From contig JAFIED010000184.1 in NCBI GenBank assembly GCA_020832805.1, positions 1 through 33,071 on the forward strand: DNA of 33,071 nucleotides. Reading direction: 5' to 3'. A program made the translations under genes and the position numbers. A model generated the notes under the pieces. That model did no database searches. It was not told the DNA's origin and saw only the letters and a list, made by a program, of their open reading frames with translations. This document shows positions 14,336 through 22,817 of this stretch, in pieces. This DNA comes from Pararhodobacter sp. (GTDB lineage Bacteria; Pseudomonadota; Alphaproteobacteria; Rhodobacterales; Rhodobacteraceae). How positions within the stretch are numbered: position 1 is the first letter of the stretch; each line of letters starts with the position of its first letter.

Positions 14336-15931
14336 TCAGACCTCGAAACGCATCGGCCGTACCTGACGGAACATGCCGGTATTGCGCAGCGTTTCCACGA
14401 CCTTGGGGTCGATCGCCTGGTCCAGATACAGCAGCGCAATGGCATCCTGCCCGGCGCCAGACCGGCCCAGCGTGAAGTTGGCGATGTTCACGCCGCTCTT
14501 GCCCATCGTATTGCCCAAAAGGCCGATGATGCCGGGCACATCCTCGTTGGTGGTGTAAAGCATATGCGCGCCCACCTCGGCGTCGATGGTGATACCCTTG
14601 ATCTGGATGAACCGCGGCTTGCCGTCCGAAAACACGGTCCCGGCGACGGAGCGTTCGCGCGTATCCGTTACCACCGTCAGTTTGATATAGCCGTCGAACA
14701 CGCCGGATTTGCCCTGTGTGGTGGTGGACAGCTTGATCCCGCGTTCCTTGGCCACGATGGGCGCAGAGATCATGTTCACATCCGGGTTGGCGGCCTTCAT
14801 CACGCCGGCAATGACCGCGCAATCCAGTGCCTTCAGGTTCATGTCGGCGGCCACGCCGTCATACAACACGTTGATGGCGCGGATCGGCTCGTCGGTCAAC
14901 TGGCCCGCGAAATCGCCCAGGTGACCCGCCAGCTTGATCCAGGGGCCCATTACTGCGGCCTCTTCGGCGCTGACAGAGGGCATGTTCAGCGCGTTCTGCA
15001 CCGCGCCGGACAACAGGTAATCGGCCATCTGTTCGGCCACCTGCAGCGCCACGTTTTCCTGCGCCTCTGATGTCGAGGCACCCAGATGCGGGGTGCACAC
15101 CACATTGGGCAGGCCGAAGAGCGGGCTTTCGGTGGCGGGTTCGACCTCGAACACGTCCAGCCCCGCGCCTGCGACATGGCCGGATTTCAGCGCCTCGGCC
15201 AGCGCGGCCTCGTCGATCAGCCCGCCACGGGCGCAGTTGATGATGCGCACGCCCTTTTTCGTTTTCGCCAGGTTCTCTGCCGACAGGATGTTGCGGGTCT
15301 TGTCGGTCAGCGGTACATGCAAGGTGATGAAATCGGCGCGTTTCAGCAACTCGTCCAGCTCTACCTTCTGCACGCCCATCGACTTGGCGCGTTCCTCGCT
15401 CAGGAACGGATCATAGGCCACGACCTTCATGTGCAGGCCCAGCGCGCGGTCGCAGACGATCCCGCCGATATTGCCCGCGCCGATCACACCCAGCGTCTTG
15501 TTGAACAGCTCCACCCCCATGAAGCGGTTTTTCTCCCCCTTGCCGGCATGGGTGGACACCGACGCCTCGGGCAGTTGTCGGGCGACGGCGAACATCATCG
15601 CAATGGCATGTTCGGCGGTGGTGACGGAATTGCCGAAGGGCGTGTTCATGACGATCACGCCGCGCTTGCTGGCGGCAGGGATATCGACATTGTCCACCCC
15701 GATACCGGCCCGGCCCACGACCTTTAACCGGTCTGCCTTTTCCAGCAGCTTTTCGGTGACCTTGGTGGCCGAGCGGATGGCCAGACCGTCATACTGGCCG
15801 ATGATCGCGGCCAGCTTTTCCTTGTCCTTGCCGATATCGGGCAGATAATCGCCATCGACACCGCGGTCGCGGAAAATCTGCACGGCGGTTTCAGACAGTT
15901 TATCGGATACGAGTACGCGCGGGGCGGCCAT
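14336..15931 (-). CDS. serA: D-3-phosphoglycerate dehydrogenase
   Basis: This 531-residue enzyme catalyses the first step of serine synthesis, NAD-dependent oxidation of 3-phosphoglycerate to 3-phosphohydroxypyruvate. Visible parts are the substrate-binding segment with VGRAGIGVDNVDIPAA, the NAD-binding Rossmann motif GVIGAGNIGGIV, the catalytic region ending in HLGASTSEAQ, an intervening domain, and a C-terminal ACT domain (about the last 80 residues, EDVPGIIGLLGNTMGKSGVN). The length fits the long, potentially serine-regulated type. The ATG at 15931 has GGAG 6 bases upstream; an ATG four codons earlier overlaps that site and is less likely. It is downstream of serC with an 81-base gap holding two small hairpins. 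Confidence 0.97.
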   Translation of the reverse strand: MAAPRVLVSDKLSETAVQIFRDRGVDGDYLPDIGKDKEKLAAIIGQYDGLAIRSATKVTEKLLEKADRLKVVGRAGIGVDNVDIPAASKRGVIVMNTPFGNSVTTAEHAIAMMFAVARQLPEASVSTHAGKGEKNRFMGVELFNKTLGVIGAGNIGGIVCDRALGLHMKVVAYDPFLSEERAKSMGVQKVELDELLKRADFITLHVPLTDKTRNILSAENLAKTKKGVRIINCARGGLIDEAALAEALKSGHVAGAGLDVFEVEPATESPLFGLPNVVCTPHLGASTSEAQENVALQVAEQMADYLLSGAVQNALNMPSVSAEEAAVMGPWIKLAGHLGDFAGQLTDEPIRAINVLYDGVAADMNLKALDCAVIAGVMKAANPDVNMISAPIVAKERGIKLSTTTQGKSGVFDGYIKLTVVTDTRERSVAGTVFSDGKPRFIQIKGITIDAEVGAHMLYTTNEDVPGIIGLLGNTMGKSGVNIANFTLGRSGAGQDAIALLYLDQAIDPKVVETLRNTGMFRQVRPMRFEV

Positions 15932-15970
15932 GATGGGCTCCATTCATTGAATAGCGAAAAAGGGGCAGGA

Positions 15971-16007
15971 CGGGCTGTGCGCCCGGTCTGCAGACTGATT
16001 GTCAGTC
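15971..16007 (-). other. Two small hairpins in the serC-serA gap
   Basis: GACTGA/TCAGTC (15993-15998 and 16002-16007) and CGGGC/GCCCG (15971-15975 and 15981-15985) can form two stems just after the serC stop on the minus strand. A CCCCTTTTT run follows 6 bases after the second stem, so partial termination between serC and serA is possible. Confidence 0.4.
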
Positions 16008-16012
16008 GGCGC

Positions 16013-17170
16013 CTAGGCGGCTTGTTCCTGGGCGGCGATCTCGGCGTTGAACGCCCATTCGATCCAGGGCATCAGCGCCGCCACATCGGCGGTTTCCACC
16101 GTCGACCCGCACCAGATGCGCAGACCCGGCGGCGCATCGCGATACGCACCGATATCCAGCGCCACACCTTCCGCCTCCAGCCGTTTGGCAACGGCCTTGG
16201 CAAAGGCGGCACCATCCGCAATGCGCGGGTCGGTGAATTTCAGGCAGACGCTGGTGGTCGACGCCGTGGCGGGGTCTTCGGCCAGATTGGCGATCCAGTC
16301 GCGGCTTTCGATGAAATCCCACACCGTCTGCGCATTGGCATCGGCCCGCGCGATCAGGCCCTTCAGCCCGCCGATGGATTGCGCCCAGTCCAGCGCCACC
16401 AGATAATCCTCGACCGCCAGCAGCGAGGGCGTGGTGATCGTCTCGCCCTTGAAGATGCCCTCGATCAGCTTGCCGCCCTTGGTCAGGCGGAAAATCTTGG
16501 GCATCGGCCAGGGCGGGGTGTAGCTTTCCAACCGCTCTACAGCGCGCGGCGACAGGATCAGCATGCCATGCGCGGCCTCGCCGCCCAGGACTTTTTGCCA
16601 GCTGAAAGTCACCACATCCAGCTTGTCCCAGGGCAGGTCCATGGCAAAAGCCGCAGATGTGGCGTCGCAGATCGTCAGGCCGGCCCGATTTGCCGGTATG
16701 GCGTCGCCATTCGGCAGCCGCACGCCAGAGGTCGTGCCGTTCCAGGTGAACACGACATCCCTGTCGAAATACACCTCGGCCAGATCGACGATCTGGCCAT
16801 AGGGTGCCTTGCGCACGGTGGCATCCAGCTTCAACTGCTTTACCGCATCGGTCACCCAGCCCTCGCCAAAGCTTTCCCAGGCCAGCATTTCCACCGGCCG
16901 GGCGCCCAGCAGCGACCACATCGCCATTTCCACCGCGCCCGTCTCAGAGGCGCGCACGATCCCGATGCGGTAATCGGCGCGAATACCCAGAACCGTGCGC
17001 GTGCGCTCTATGGCATCAGCCAGTCTGGCCTTGCCGCCTGCGGCACGATGCGACCGGCCAAGCGGCGCATCCGCAAGCAGATCAAGCGAGAATGTGGGGA
17101 TCTTGGCACAAGGGCCAGAAGAGAAACGCGGATTTGCCGGCCGCGTGGCCGGGGTCATTGAGTCGCTCAT
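16013..17170 (-). CDS. serC: Phosphoserine aminotransferase
   Basis: This is a 385-residue class-V-fold aminotransferase that converts 3-phosphohydroxypyruvate and glutamate to phosphoserine and 2-oxoglutarate. The N-terminal [11 protein letters not shown] and LGRSHRA segments bind phosphate and substrate. [11 protein letters not shown] carries the Asp that contacts the PLP ring nitrogen, and SWQKVLGG carries the PLP-linking lysine. The sequence is of the alphaproteobacterial form, longer than the E. coli enzyme (about 360 residues). GGAAGG lies 4 bases before the ATG at 17170 and can pair with the leader upstream. With serA it forms the serine operon; the third pathway gene, serB, is not in the window. 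Confidence 0.96.
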   Translation of the reverse strand: MSDSMTPATRPANPRFSSGPCAKIPTFSLDLLADAPLGRSHRAAGGKARLADAIERTRTVLGIRADYRIGIVRASETGAVEMAMWSLLGARPVEMLAWESFGEGWVTDAVKQLKLDATVRKAPYGQIVDLAEVYFDRDVVFTWNGTTSGVRLPNGDAIPANRAGLTICDATSAAFAMDLPWDKLDVVTFSWQKVLGGEAAHGMLILSPRAVERLESYTPPWPMPKIFRLTKGGKLIEGIFKGETITTPSLLAVEDYLVALDWAQSIGGLKGLIARADANAQTVWDFIESRDWIANLAEDPATASTTSVCLKFTDPRIADGAAFAKAVAKRLEAEGVALDIGAYRDAPPGLRIWCGSTVETADVAALMPWIEWAFNAEIAAQEQAA

Positions 17171-17290
17171 GCTATCCTTCCAGATAAGCGCCCTTCGTTG
17201 GGGAAGGGTGTCCCACGTCCGGCGATACGGGAGAGCGCGCCCTGTGGCAAGGGGGAATCGCCGTCAGGCACGTTGCCACATGCTGGCCAA
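17171..17290 (-). ncRNA. Putative serC leader RNA
   Basis: The 140-base gap before serC is rich in structure. On the minus strand, CCCTTC and GAAGGG (plus 17203-17208 and 17191-17196) form a 6-base-pair hairpin with loop CCCAAC. The CCTTCC inside it (plus 17202-17207) is also perfectly complementary to the serC ribosome binding region GGAAGG (plus 17176-17181). The two pairings exclude each other, so translation could be switched. A conserved serC motif has been described upstream of serC in alphaproteobacteria; I recognise position and general form but cannot verify a match to its consensus. The 5' boundary is a guess. Confidence 0.5.
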
Positions 17291-17310
17291 TGCCCCGCAG
17301 CCGCGCTGCC

Positions 17311-18831
17311 CTACGGCCTGGTACCGCCTGACGGCAAGGGGGCACCTGCCTGGCGTTGCCGTATCGCCCGCGCAATGCGCGTGATTCCTTCGTCAATCCG
17401 GTCCTCGGTGATGGAACTGTAGGCGATGCGGTAGAAATGGCGGGGCGCCGCCGGGGCGCCGAAAAACGGCAGGCCGGGTTCGATCAGCACGCTGTCATGG
17501 TGCAGCGCGGCGGCAAGTGCGCCGGCGTCCGTGCCATCTGGCGTGCGCATCCACAGGCTGGACCCGCCACTGTCGGTACTGCCAGCCACCTGCAACCCAT
17601 GCGCGCGCACCGCCGACAGCATCGCCTTTCGGCGCGCCTGAAACGCCCGCGCCGTGCGCCGCAGCAAGGCATCGTAATGCCCCAGTTGCAGGAAGTACGA
17701 GGCCGCGCGCTGGATCAGGCCGGGCGGATGGCGCAGCACGGTCGCGCGCAGCGCGCGCGCCTCACGGACAAAGGGTTCCGGCCCCACCAGAAACCCCAAT
17801 CGCAGGCCGGGGAACAGGGATTTCGAGAAGGAACCGACATGAATGACGCGCCCCCCCTCGTCCAGCGACTTGAGTGCGGGCAAAGGGGCGCGGTCATGGG
17901 CGATTTCGAACTCGTAATCATCCTCGACGACAAGGAAGTTGTCTCGGGCTGCGGCCTCCAGCAACCGCCGGCGGGCGGCCATCGGCATGGTAGCGCCGGT
18001 TGGGCAATGATGGCTTGGCGTGCAGAAAACCACATCCACCGGTCGCGGCAGATGTGCCGGATCAAGCCCGGCACCGCCCACGGGCACCGACTGCATGCGG
18101 CACCGGGTCTGGCGCAGGATGTCGCGCAGGCCGGGATAACCCGGCTCCTCGATCGCGGCGATGCGCCGCTGGTTCAGCAACAGTTGCGCCGCCAGCCACA
18201 AGGCATTCTGCGCGCCCAGAGTCACCAGGATTTCCTCTGGCCGCGCCAGGATACCGCGCCGAGGCAGGGTGTGACGGGCGATGTATTCCAGCAGACCCGG
18301 GTCATCTTCCTCGAACCGGTCATCGGTCATGGCGTGGAAATCCTTGAACCCCAGCGCCATCAGGGTGCAGCCCCGCCAGTTCTGGTGGTCGAACAGGGTC
18401 TGATCGGCCTGACCGTAAATGAAAGGATATCGAAAATCTCGCCAGTTGCGGGGCTTGCCGGGGCCGCGCCTTTCGTCGTCGTCGGCACGTGGCAGACCCA
18501 GCGCGCGCGCCCAGTCCACAGTGCCGCCCCCTGGCGTGCGTGGTTCGCCGCGCGGAAAATCCTGTGGTTGCGGCGCATTGTCGGACACGAAAAACCCGGA
18601 CCGGTCACGCGCACTCAGATAATCGTCTGCAACCAGATCGGCATAGGCCAGCGTTACCGTGATGCGGCTGACGTCCAGGTGTGCGGCCAGGCGGCGGCTT
18701 GAGGGCATCTTTTCGCCCCGGCGCAGCCGGCCTGCCAGAATGCCCTCGGCGACCATCTGCCTGATCTGGGCCTGCAAGGTGCCGGTTGCGCCCGGTCGCA
18801 GGAAAAAGCTGTCAACGGAAACGGCCATCAT
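17311..18831 (-). CDS. tauR: MocR-type GntR regulator with aminotransferase domain, probably TauR
   Basis: This 506-residue regulator joins an N-terminal GntR winged helix-turn-helix (about residues 15-82, PSSRRLAAHLDVSRITVTLAY) to a class-I aminotransferase-like domain (about 130-490). Lys337 in GSFSKSLFPG is the expected PLP lysine, and VVEDDYEFEI carries the Asp that contacts PLP. It is divergent from a taurine:pyruvate aminotransferase gene, the arrangement described for TauR of Rhodobacter capsulatus, a taurine-responsive activator. Two ATG codons lie side by side (18831 and 18828); AGGGG is spaced better for the second. The family assignment is firm; the TauR identity rests on context and on two operator-like direct repeats in the shared promoter. 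Confidence 0.87.
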   Translation of the reverse strand: MMAVSVDSFFLRPGATGTLQAQIRQMVAEGILAGRLRRGEKMPSSRRLAAHLDVSRITVTLAYADLVADDYLSARDRSGFFVSDNAPQPQDFPRGEPRTPGGGTVDWARALGLPRADDDERRGPGKPRNWRDFRYPFIYGQADQTLFDHQNWRGCTLMALGFKDFHAMTDDRFEEDDPGLLEYIARHTLPRRGILARPEEILVTLGAQNALWLAAQLLLNQRRIAAIEEPGYPGLRDILRQTRCRMQSVPVGGAGLDPAHLPRPVDVVFCTPSHHCPTGATMPMAARRRLLEAAARDNFLVVEDDYEFEIAHDRAPLPALKSLDEGGRVIHVGSFSKSLFPGLRLGFLVGPEPFVREARALRATVLRHPPGLIQRAASYFLQLGHYDALLRRTARAFQARRKAMLSAVRAHGLQVAGSTDSGGSSLWMRTPDGTDAGALAAALHHDSVLIEPGLPFFGAPAAPRHFYRIAYSSITEDRIDEGITRIARAIRQRQAGAPLPSGGTRP

Positions 18832-18875
18832 TCCCCTGATACGCTTGGCGCCGGCCAGGTTCGGCGCTTGTGGTT

Positions 18876-18908
18876 CTGGCTATAACTCTAGCCTTGCTCT
18901 GGGCCTAA
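18876..18908 (+). promoter_or_regulatory. Direct repeats resembling TauR operators
   Basis: CTGGCTATAA at 18876-18885 and CTGGGCCTAA at 18899-18908 are direct repeats 23 bases apart (start to start), about two helical turns, in the gap between tauR and tpa. From memory, TauR sites in Rhodobacter capsulatus follow CTGGACYTAA; the second copy differs from this at one base and the first at three. Direct repeats are typical of MocR-type regulators. Confidence 0.55.
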
Positions 18909-19015
18909 CGCCAGCGGGCGATTTCCGTCAAAGTCATACCATCCTGGCGGGGCGTTGCCAGCCGGCCGGATTGCAGCCCCCGCCCCTATTGCGTTGCAGC
19001 CTGCAAGACGAGGCC

Positions 19016-20401
19016 ATGATGAACATCACCGCTCCGATAAACGATCTGTCGCATGTCGTGGCCGCCGACCGCGCCCATGTCTGGCACCATCTGACCCAGC
19101 ACAAACCGTTCGAGACCATCGATCCCCGCGTGGTGGTCGAGGGCAAGGGCCTGCGTGTCTGGGATGCTGCGGGGCGCGAGACGCTGGACGCTGTATCCGG
19201 CGGCGTATGGACGGTAAATGTGGGCTACGGACAAGTGTCCATTGCCGATGCGGTGCGCGACCAGCTGGTCAAGATGAACTTCTTTGCCGGTGCCGTGGGT
19301 ACTGTGCCGGGCGCGTTGTTTGCTCAGAAGCTGATCGAAAAGATGCCGGGCATGACGCGGGTCTATTATTCCAACTCGGGGTCCGAGGCGAATGAAAAGG
19401 CCTACAAGATGGTGCGCCAGATCGCCCATCGGCGTCATGGCGGCAACAAGTGGAAGATCCTGTACCGCGAGCGTGATTACCACGGCACCACCATTGCCGC
19501 GCTGGCATCCGGCGGGCAGGAAGAGCGCAAGGCGATGTATGGCCCCTTCCCCGCCGGGTTCATTCCGGTACCGCATTGCCTGGAGTACCGCAGCCAGTGG
19601 GGCGACGTGGCCGATTACGGGGTCCGCGCCGCCAATGCCATTGAAGAGGTGATCCTGCGCGAGGGGCCGGACAGTGTCGGCGCGCTGATCCTGGAGCCGG
19701 TGACCGCCGGCGGCGGCGTCATCACCCCGCCCGAGGGGTACTGGCCCCGCGTGCAGGAGATCTGCCGCAAATACGACATCCTGCTGATCATCGACGAGGT
19801 GGTCTGCGGTGTGGGGCGCACAGGCACCTGGTTCGGCTATCAGAATTACGGCGTGCAGCCCGATATCGTGAACATGGCAAAGGGCGTGGCATCCGGCTAT
19901 GCGGCGATTTCCTGCACCGTGACGACCGAGCGGGTTTTCGAGCTGTTCAAGGACGATGCCGAAGACCCGATGAGCTATTTCCGCGACATTTCCACCTTTG
20001 GCGGCTGTACCGCCGGCCCGGCCGCGGCGCTGGAAAACATGCGCATCATCGAGGACGAGGGCTTGCTTGACAACTGCCTGACGATGGGCGCGCGGCTGAT
20101 GGACAATCTGCACAGCCTGAAGGACCGTCACGCGGTTGTTGGTGATGTGCGCGGCAAGGGGCTGTTCTGTGGCGCAGAACTGGTTGGCGACCGCGCCACC
20201 CGCGAGCCGATGCCCGAAAAGCAGGTGGCGGCGGTGGTGGGCGCCGTGATGAAGCGCGGCGTGCAGATCGGCATGACCAACCGGTCGCTGCCAGGGCTGA
20301 ACAATACCTTGTGCCTGAGCCCGGCACTGGTGGTGACGGCCGACCAGATCGACCAGATCACCAATGCCATCGACGGCGCACTGACTGAGGTCTGCGGCTG
20401 A
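19016..20401 (+). CDS. tpa: Taurine:pyruvate aminotransferase
   Basis: This is a class-III PLP aminotransferase of about 461 residues. SGSEAN at 121-126, the cofactor-binding Asp260 in DEVVCGVGRTG and the PLP lysine Lys289 in NMAKGVASGY are all present. The N-terminal AADRAHVWHHLTQHKPFE and DAVSGGVWTVNVGYG closely resemble, from memory, the taurine:pyruvate aminotransferases of roseobacters. The reaction converts taurine and pyruvate to sulfoacetaldehyde and L-alanine. Two ATGs are adjacent (19016 and 19019); GAGG is better spaced for the second. The gene is divergent from the TauR-like regulator. Sulfoacetaldehyde acetyltransferase (xsc), phosphate acetyltransferase and a taurine transporter are not in this window, so the rest of the pathway would have to lie elsewhere. 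Confidence 0.88.
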   Translation: MMNITAPINDLSHVVAADRAHVWHHLTQHKPFETIDPRVVVEGKGLRVWDAAGRETLDAVSGGVWTVNVGYGQVSIADAVRDQLVKMNFFAGAVGTVPGALFAQKLIEKMPGMTRVYYSNSGSEANEKAYKMVRQIAHRRHGGNKWKILYRERDYHGTTIAALASGGQEERKAMYGPFPAGFIPVPHCLEYRSQWGDVADYGVRAANAIEEVILREGPDSVGALILEPVTAGGGVITPPEGYWPRVQEICRKYDILLIIDEVVCGVGRTGTWFGYQNYGVQPDIVNMAKGVASGYAAISCTVTTERVFELFKDDAEDPMSYFRDISTFGGCTAGPAAALENMRIIEDEGLLDNCLTMGARLMDNLHSLKDRHAVVGDVRGKGLFCGAELVGDRATREPMPEKQVAAVVGAVMKRGVQIGMTNRSLPGLNNTLCLSPALVVTADQIDQITNAIDGALTEVCG

Positions 20402-20423
20402 ATTGACGGTCTGATGAAGTAAA

Positions 20424-20465
20424 GCGCAGGCAAGCACCGTTCAGGTCCTTGCCTGTCTTGCGCGT
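20424..20465. terminator. Terminator-like hairpin between convergent tpa and VOC genes
   Basis: CAGGCAAG at 20427-20434 and CTTGCCTG at 20448-20455 form a perfect 8-base-pair stem with a 13-base loop, between two convergent genes. Outer GCGC bases can extend it across a small bulge. There is no long T-run, so termination efficiency is uncertain. Confidence 0.6.
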
Positions 20466-20897
20466 TCAGTTGCGCGCCCAGAGTGCCGGGTCGGAAAATT
20501 CGATTGAATTGCCCGCTGGGTCACGAAAATAGATCGACCGTGCCCCGTTGGGCCAGACGAAATCGGCCTCGACCGGGTGACCTGCGGCGGCCAGCCTGGC
20601 CACCCATCCATCCAGCGCCGCAGGCTTGGCCGCAAAGCACAGATGCCCCGGCCCGCGCGCGCCGTGCGGCGGTACGGGCATGGCCGGGTTGTTTGGCGGC
20701 TGTTCCGAGGCCGAAGGGCGAAACAGCAGCAACATGCCTTCGCCCAGTCTGAAAAACACATGCCTGCCGGGCACCTGCGGCCCGCGTTCCAGCCCGATGA
20801 CCTGTTCGTAGAAGGCAGCGCATTGTTCCAGGTCATCGGCGTAAAGCGCGATTTCCAGCGCGCGGACGGGCGGATCGATCTCTGGCAGGTTGGTCAT
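20466..20897 (-). CDS. Glyoxalase/bleomycin-resistance-like VOC protein
   Basis: This 143-residue protein has a VOC (vicinal oxygen chelate) fold made of two beta-alpha-beta-beta-beta units. ALEIALYADDLEQCAAFYEQVIGL opens the first unit, GHLCFAAKPAALDGWVARL the second, and FRDPAGNSIEFSDP closes it. Family members use metal ligands at the start and end of each unit; Glu15 (ALEIAL), His84 in GPGHLCF and Glu133 in NSIEF are plausible ligands. It could be a small lyase, dioxygenase or resistance protein, and the specificity is not readable. It lies downstream of the glycosyltransferase on the same strand but belongs to no obvious pathway with it. Its end faces tpa across a hairpin. Confidence 0.87.
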   Translation of the reverse strand: MTNLPEIDPPVRALEIALYADDLEQCAAFYEQVIGLERGPQVPGRHVFFRLGEGMLLLFRPSASEQPPNNPAMPVPPHGARGPGHLCFAAKPAALDGWVARLAAAGHPVEADFVWPNGARSIYFRDPAGNSIEFSDPALWARN

Positions 20898-20963
20898 GGA
20901 CCCAGTGTGCCTGATCCGGTGGCGCGGCTCAAGCGGGCGGAAACGCCATCTGCCTGCGCCAGC

Positions 20964-22790
20964 CTATCGGGCCGCGCGGGCAACGCCCAGCGCGGCGCGC
21001 ACAGGCCAGCGGATATGCGGGTCGGCCACGCCCGGCGCACCATCGCGCAAGCCCGCCCACCGCATGGAAAGACCGGCGCGCAGCAGGTACAGCCAGCGCG
21101 GCACAGGGCGGGCGATGGCGTCCATCTGGTCTTGCAGCAACCGCGCAGCCAGCACGGCGCGCCAGCTTTGCGGCAATGCAGCCGTATCCGCCCCGCCCAG
21201 CCGGCGCGCCCAACCGGTGATGGCAGCAGGCGCCATATACCCGCCGGGTGCCACCGCCGGCACCTGTGCCAGCGGCAGTGGCGTGAAGAACATGGACGGC
21301 GCCGCACAGGCTGCCCGCAAGGCCAGCTCGGCCAATGCCAGGGGATGCGACAGCGGCACTGACAGCGGCGCGATACCGGCCAACAACGGCCGTGCGATGA
21401 CCCTTGCGGCACCGGAACCATGCAGCCGCAGCGCCTGTGCCGCCGATATCGGGCGGGGCGCGCCGGCGAAATCGGTCTGGTGCAGATCGGCGCCCGCCAC
21501 GCGGTTGTCGCACCAGCCGTCGTGATAGCCCGTCTGTTGCCCAGCCCCGGCCCAATCCTGTGGCACCCGGTTGAAGCCGGCCATGCCAAACTGCACACCG
21601 TGCAAATCCATCCCGTTGATCAGATGCAAAAATGCATCTGGCGCCGGTTGATCGCCCGCCTGCAACAGGGCCAGATAACGGCTGTCAGTGGCGACCAGAA
21701 AATCCTCCAGCGGTGTATCGACGGACATCAGAGGCAACCCCTCTGACGCCCAGGTCTTGCCGATCACGGTAACGGTCATGTCCGGCAGGGTTTGCAATCG
21801 CAGCGCCGCCAGCGTGGCGGCCAGCGCCTGATCGTCGCCCCGGTCGATGACCGCCACAGCCAGCGCGGGGGCATCGTCACCGACCGTGCCAGGCCCCGGC
21901 GGGGCGGCCTGGCTGTCCGGCTGCGCTGCCAGATACGCCCGCCCCGCTGCCAGAAACCGTGCCCGCCGCGCGGGGCTGCGCAAGGCCAGACCACGTTCGT
22001 GGATCAACCGGCGCGAAAGCCGCAAAAACGCAGGCTGCGCATTCGGCCGCCCGATACCCCGAAACAACGGCGCCAGTCGATCAAGCACGGCAAACTGCTG
22101 GAACCCCCGCTCGTCATCGGCAGCGGTGATCTGGCCGGGTCGGTCACGGCTGTGCAGGTAAAGCGGTTGTGGCAGATAGGCAATGCGGTCAGTCCTAGAT
22201 GCCAGAGCCCAGAACCACTCGTGGTCTTCAAACCAGGTACCCTCGACAAAGCGCAGATCGCCGATCAGGTCACGCCGATACAGCTTGTTCCAGGCCGATG
22301 GAAAATGGTCGACGATCCGCATGCAATCATCCAGGGGCAGGCTGCGCGGCGCAGCATCGTCTGCCGGAACCGCGCCATGGATCGCCGGATGATCCTGACC
22401 TTGCCCATCAGGAAAACAGAAACGAATGGCACAGGCGGCCCAGTCGGCGCCCGTCTGTTCCAGCGTCTGGCGCATACGGTACAGAAAATCCGGTGCGAAC
22501 CGGTCGTCGCCATCCAGAAACGCCACCAATGGCGCACGCGCCAGCGCAAGCCCGGCATTGCGGGCGCCAGAGAGGCCGCGATTGTCCTGACGGATTACCC
22601 GAAAGCGCGGATCACCGGCAATGGTGGCGCGCGCAATCTCGCCGCTGCCATCGGTCGCGCCATCGTCGATCACCAACACCTCGAAATCGGGCTCGGTCTG
22701 ATCGATCAGCGATTCAAGGCAGGCGGCGACGTGATCGGCGATGTCGAACACCGGCACAATGACCGAAATGGCAGGAACCGCCCCCTGCAC
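20964..22790 (-). CDS. Family 2 glycosyltransferase with a second, degenerate GT-A-like half
   Basis: This is a 608-residue protein starting with GTG. Residues 1 to about 230 are a normal GT2 domain: ISVIVPVFD, VIDDGATDGS (near 40-49) and FLDGDD (near 93-98, the metal- and sugar-nucleotide-binding DxD region). After about residue 320 a second, similar pattern begins (LAVAVIDRGDDQALAATLAALRLQTLP, later LALLQAGDQPAPDAFLHL), but the DxD is replaced by QAGD, so this half is probably inactive or only binds acceptor. The C-terminal 150 residues are helical and unfamiliar. No membrane helices are evident. Family members transfer sugars in capsule, LPS or other glycan synthesis. It begins 27 bases after the sulfotransferase stop, suggesting the two decorate the same surface polymer. 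Confidence 0.85.
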   Translation of the reverse strand: MQGAVPAISVIVPVFDIADHVAACLESLIDQTEPDFEVLVIDDGATDGSGEIARATIAGDPRFRVIRQDNRGLSGARNAGLALARAPLVAFLDGDDRFAPDFLYRMRQTLEQTGADWAACAIRFCFPDGQGQDHPAIHGAVPADDAAPRSLPLDDCMRIVDHFPSAWNKLYRRDLIGDLRFVEGTWFEDHEWFWALASRTDRIAYLPQPLYLHSRDRPGQITAADDERGFQQFAVLDRLAPLFRGIGRPNAQPAFLRLSRRLIHERGLALRSPARRARFLAAGRAYLAAQPDSQAAPPGPGTVGDDAPALAVAVIDRGDDQALAATLAALRLQTLPDMTVTVIGKTWASEGLPLMSVDTPLEDFLVATDSRYLALLQAGDQPAPDAFLHLINGMDLHGVQFGMAGFNRVPQDWAGAGQQTGYHDGWCDNRVAGADLHQTDFAGAPRPISAAQALRLHGSGAARVIARPLLAGIAPLSVPLSHPLALAELALRAACAAPSMFFTPLPLAQVPAVAPGGYMAPAAITGWARRLGGADTAALPQSWRAVLAARLLQDQMDAIARPVPRWLYLLRAGLSMRWAGLRDGAPGVADPHIRWPVRAALGVARAAR

Positions 22791-22817
22791 GCCTAGCCGG
22801 TCCCGGCGGTGACTTGG

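Noticed and set aside
18986-20437. Long open frame of 483 codons on the minus strand opposite tpa
   Set aside because: High-GC codon bias of the real plus-strand gene creates long antisense frames. The translation has no family motifs and is rich in His, Gln and Arg, typical of shadows.
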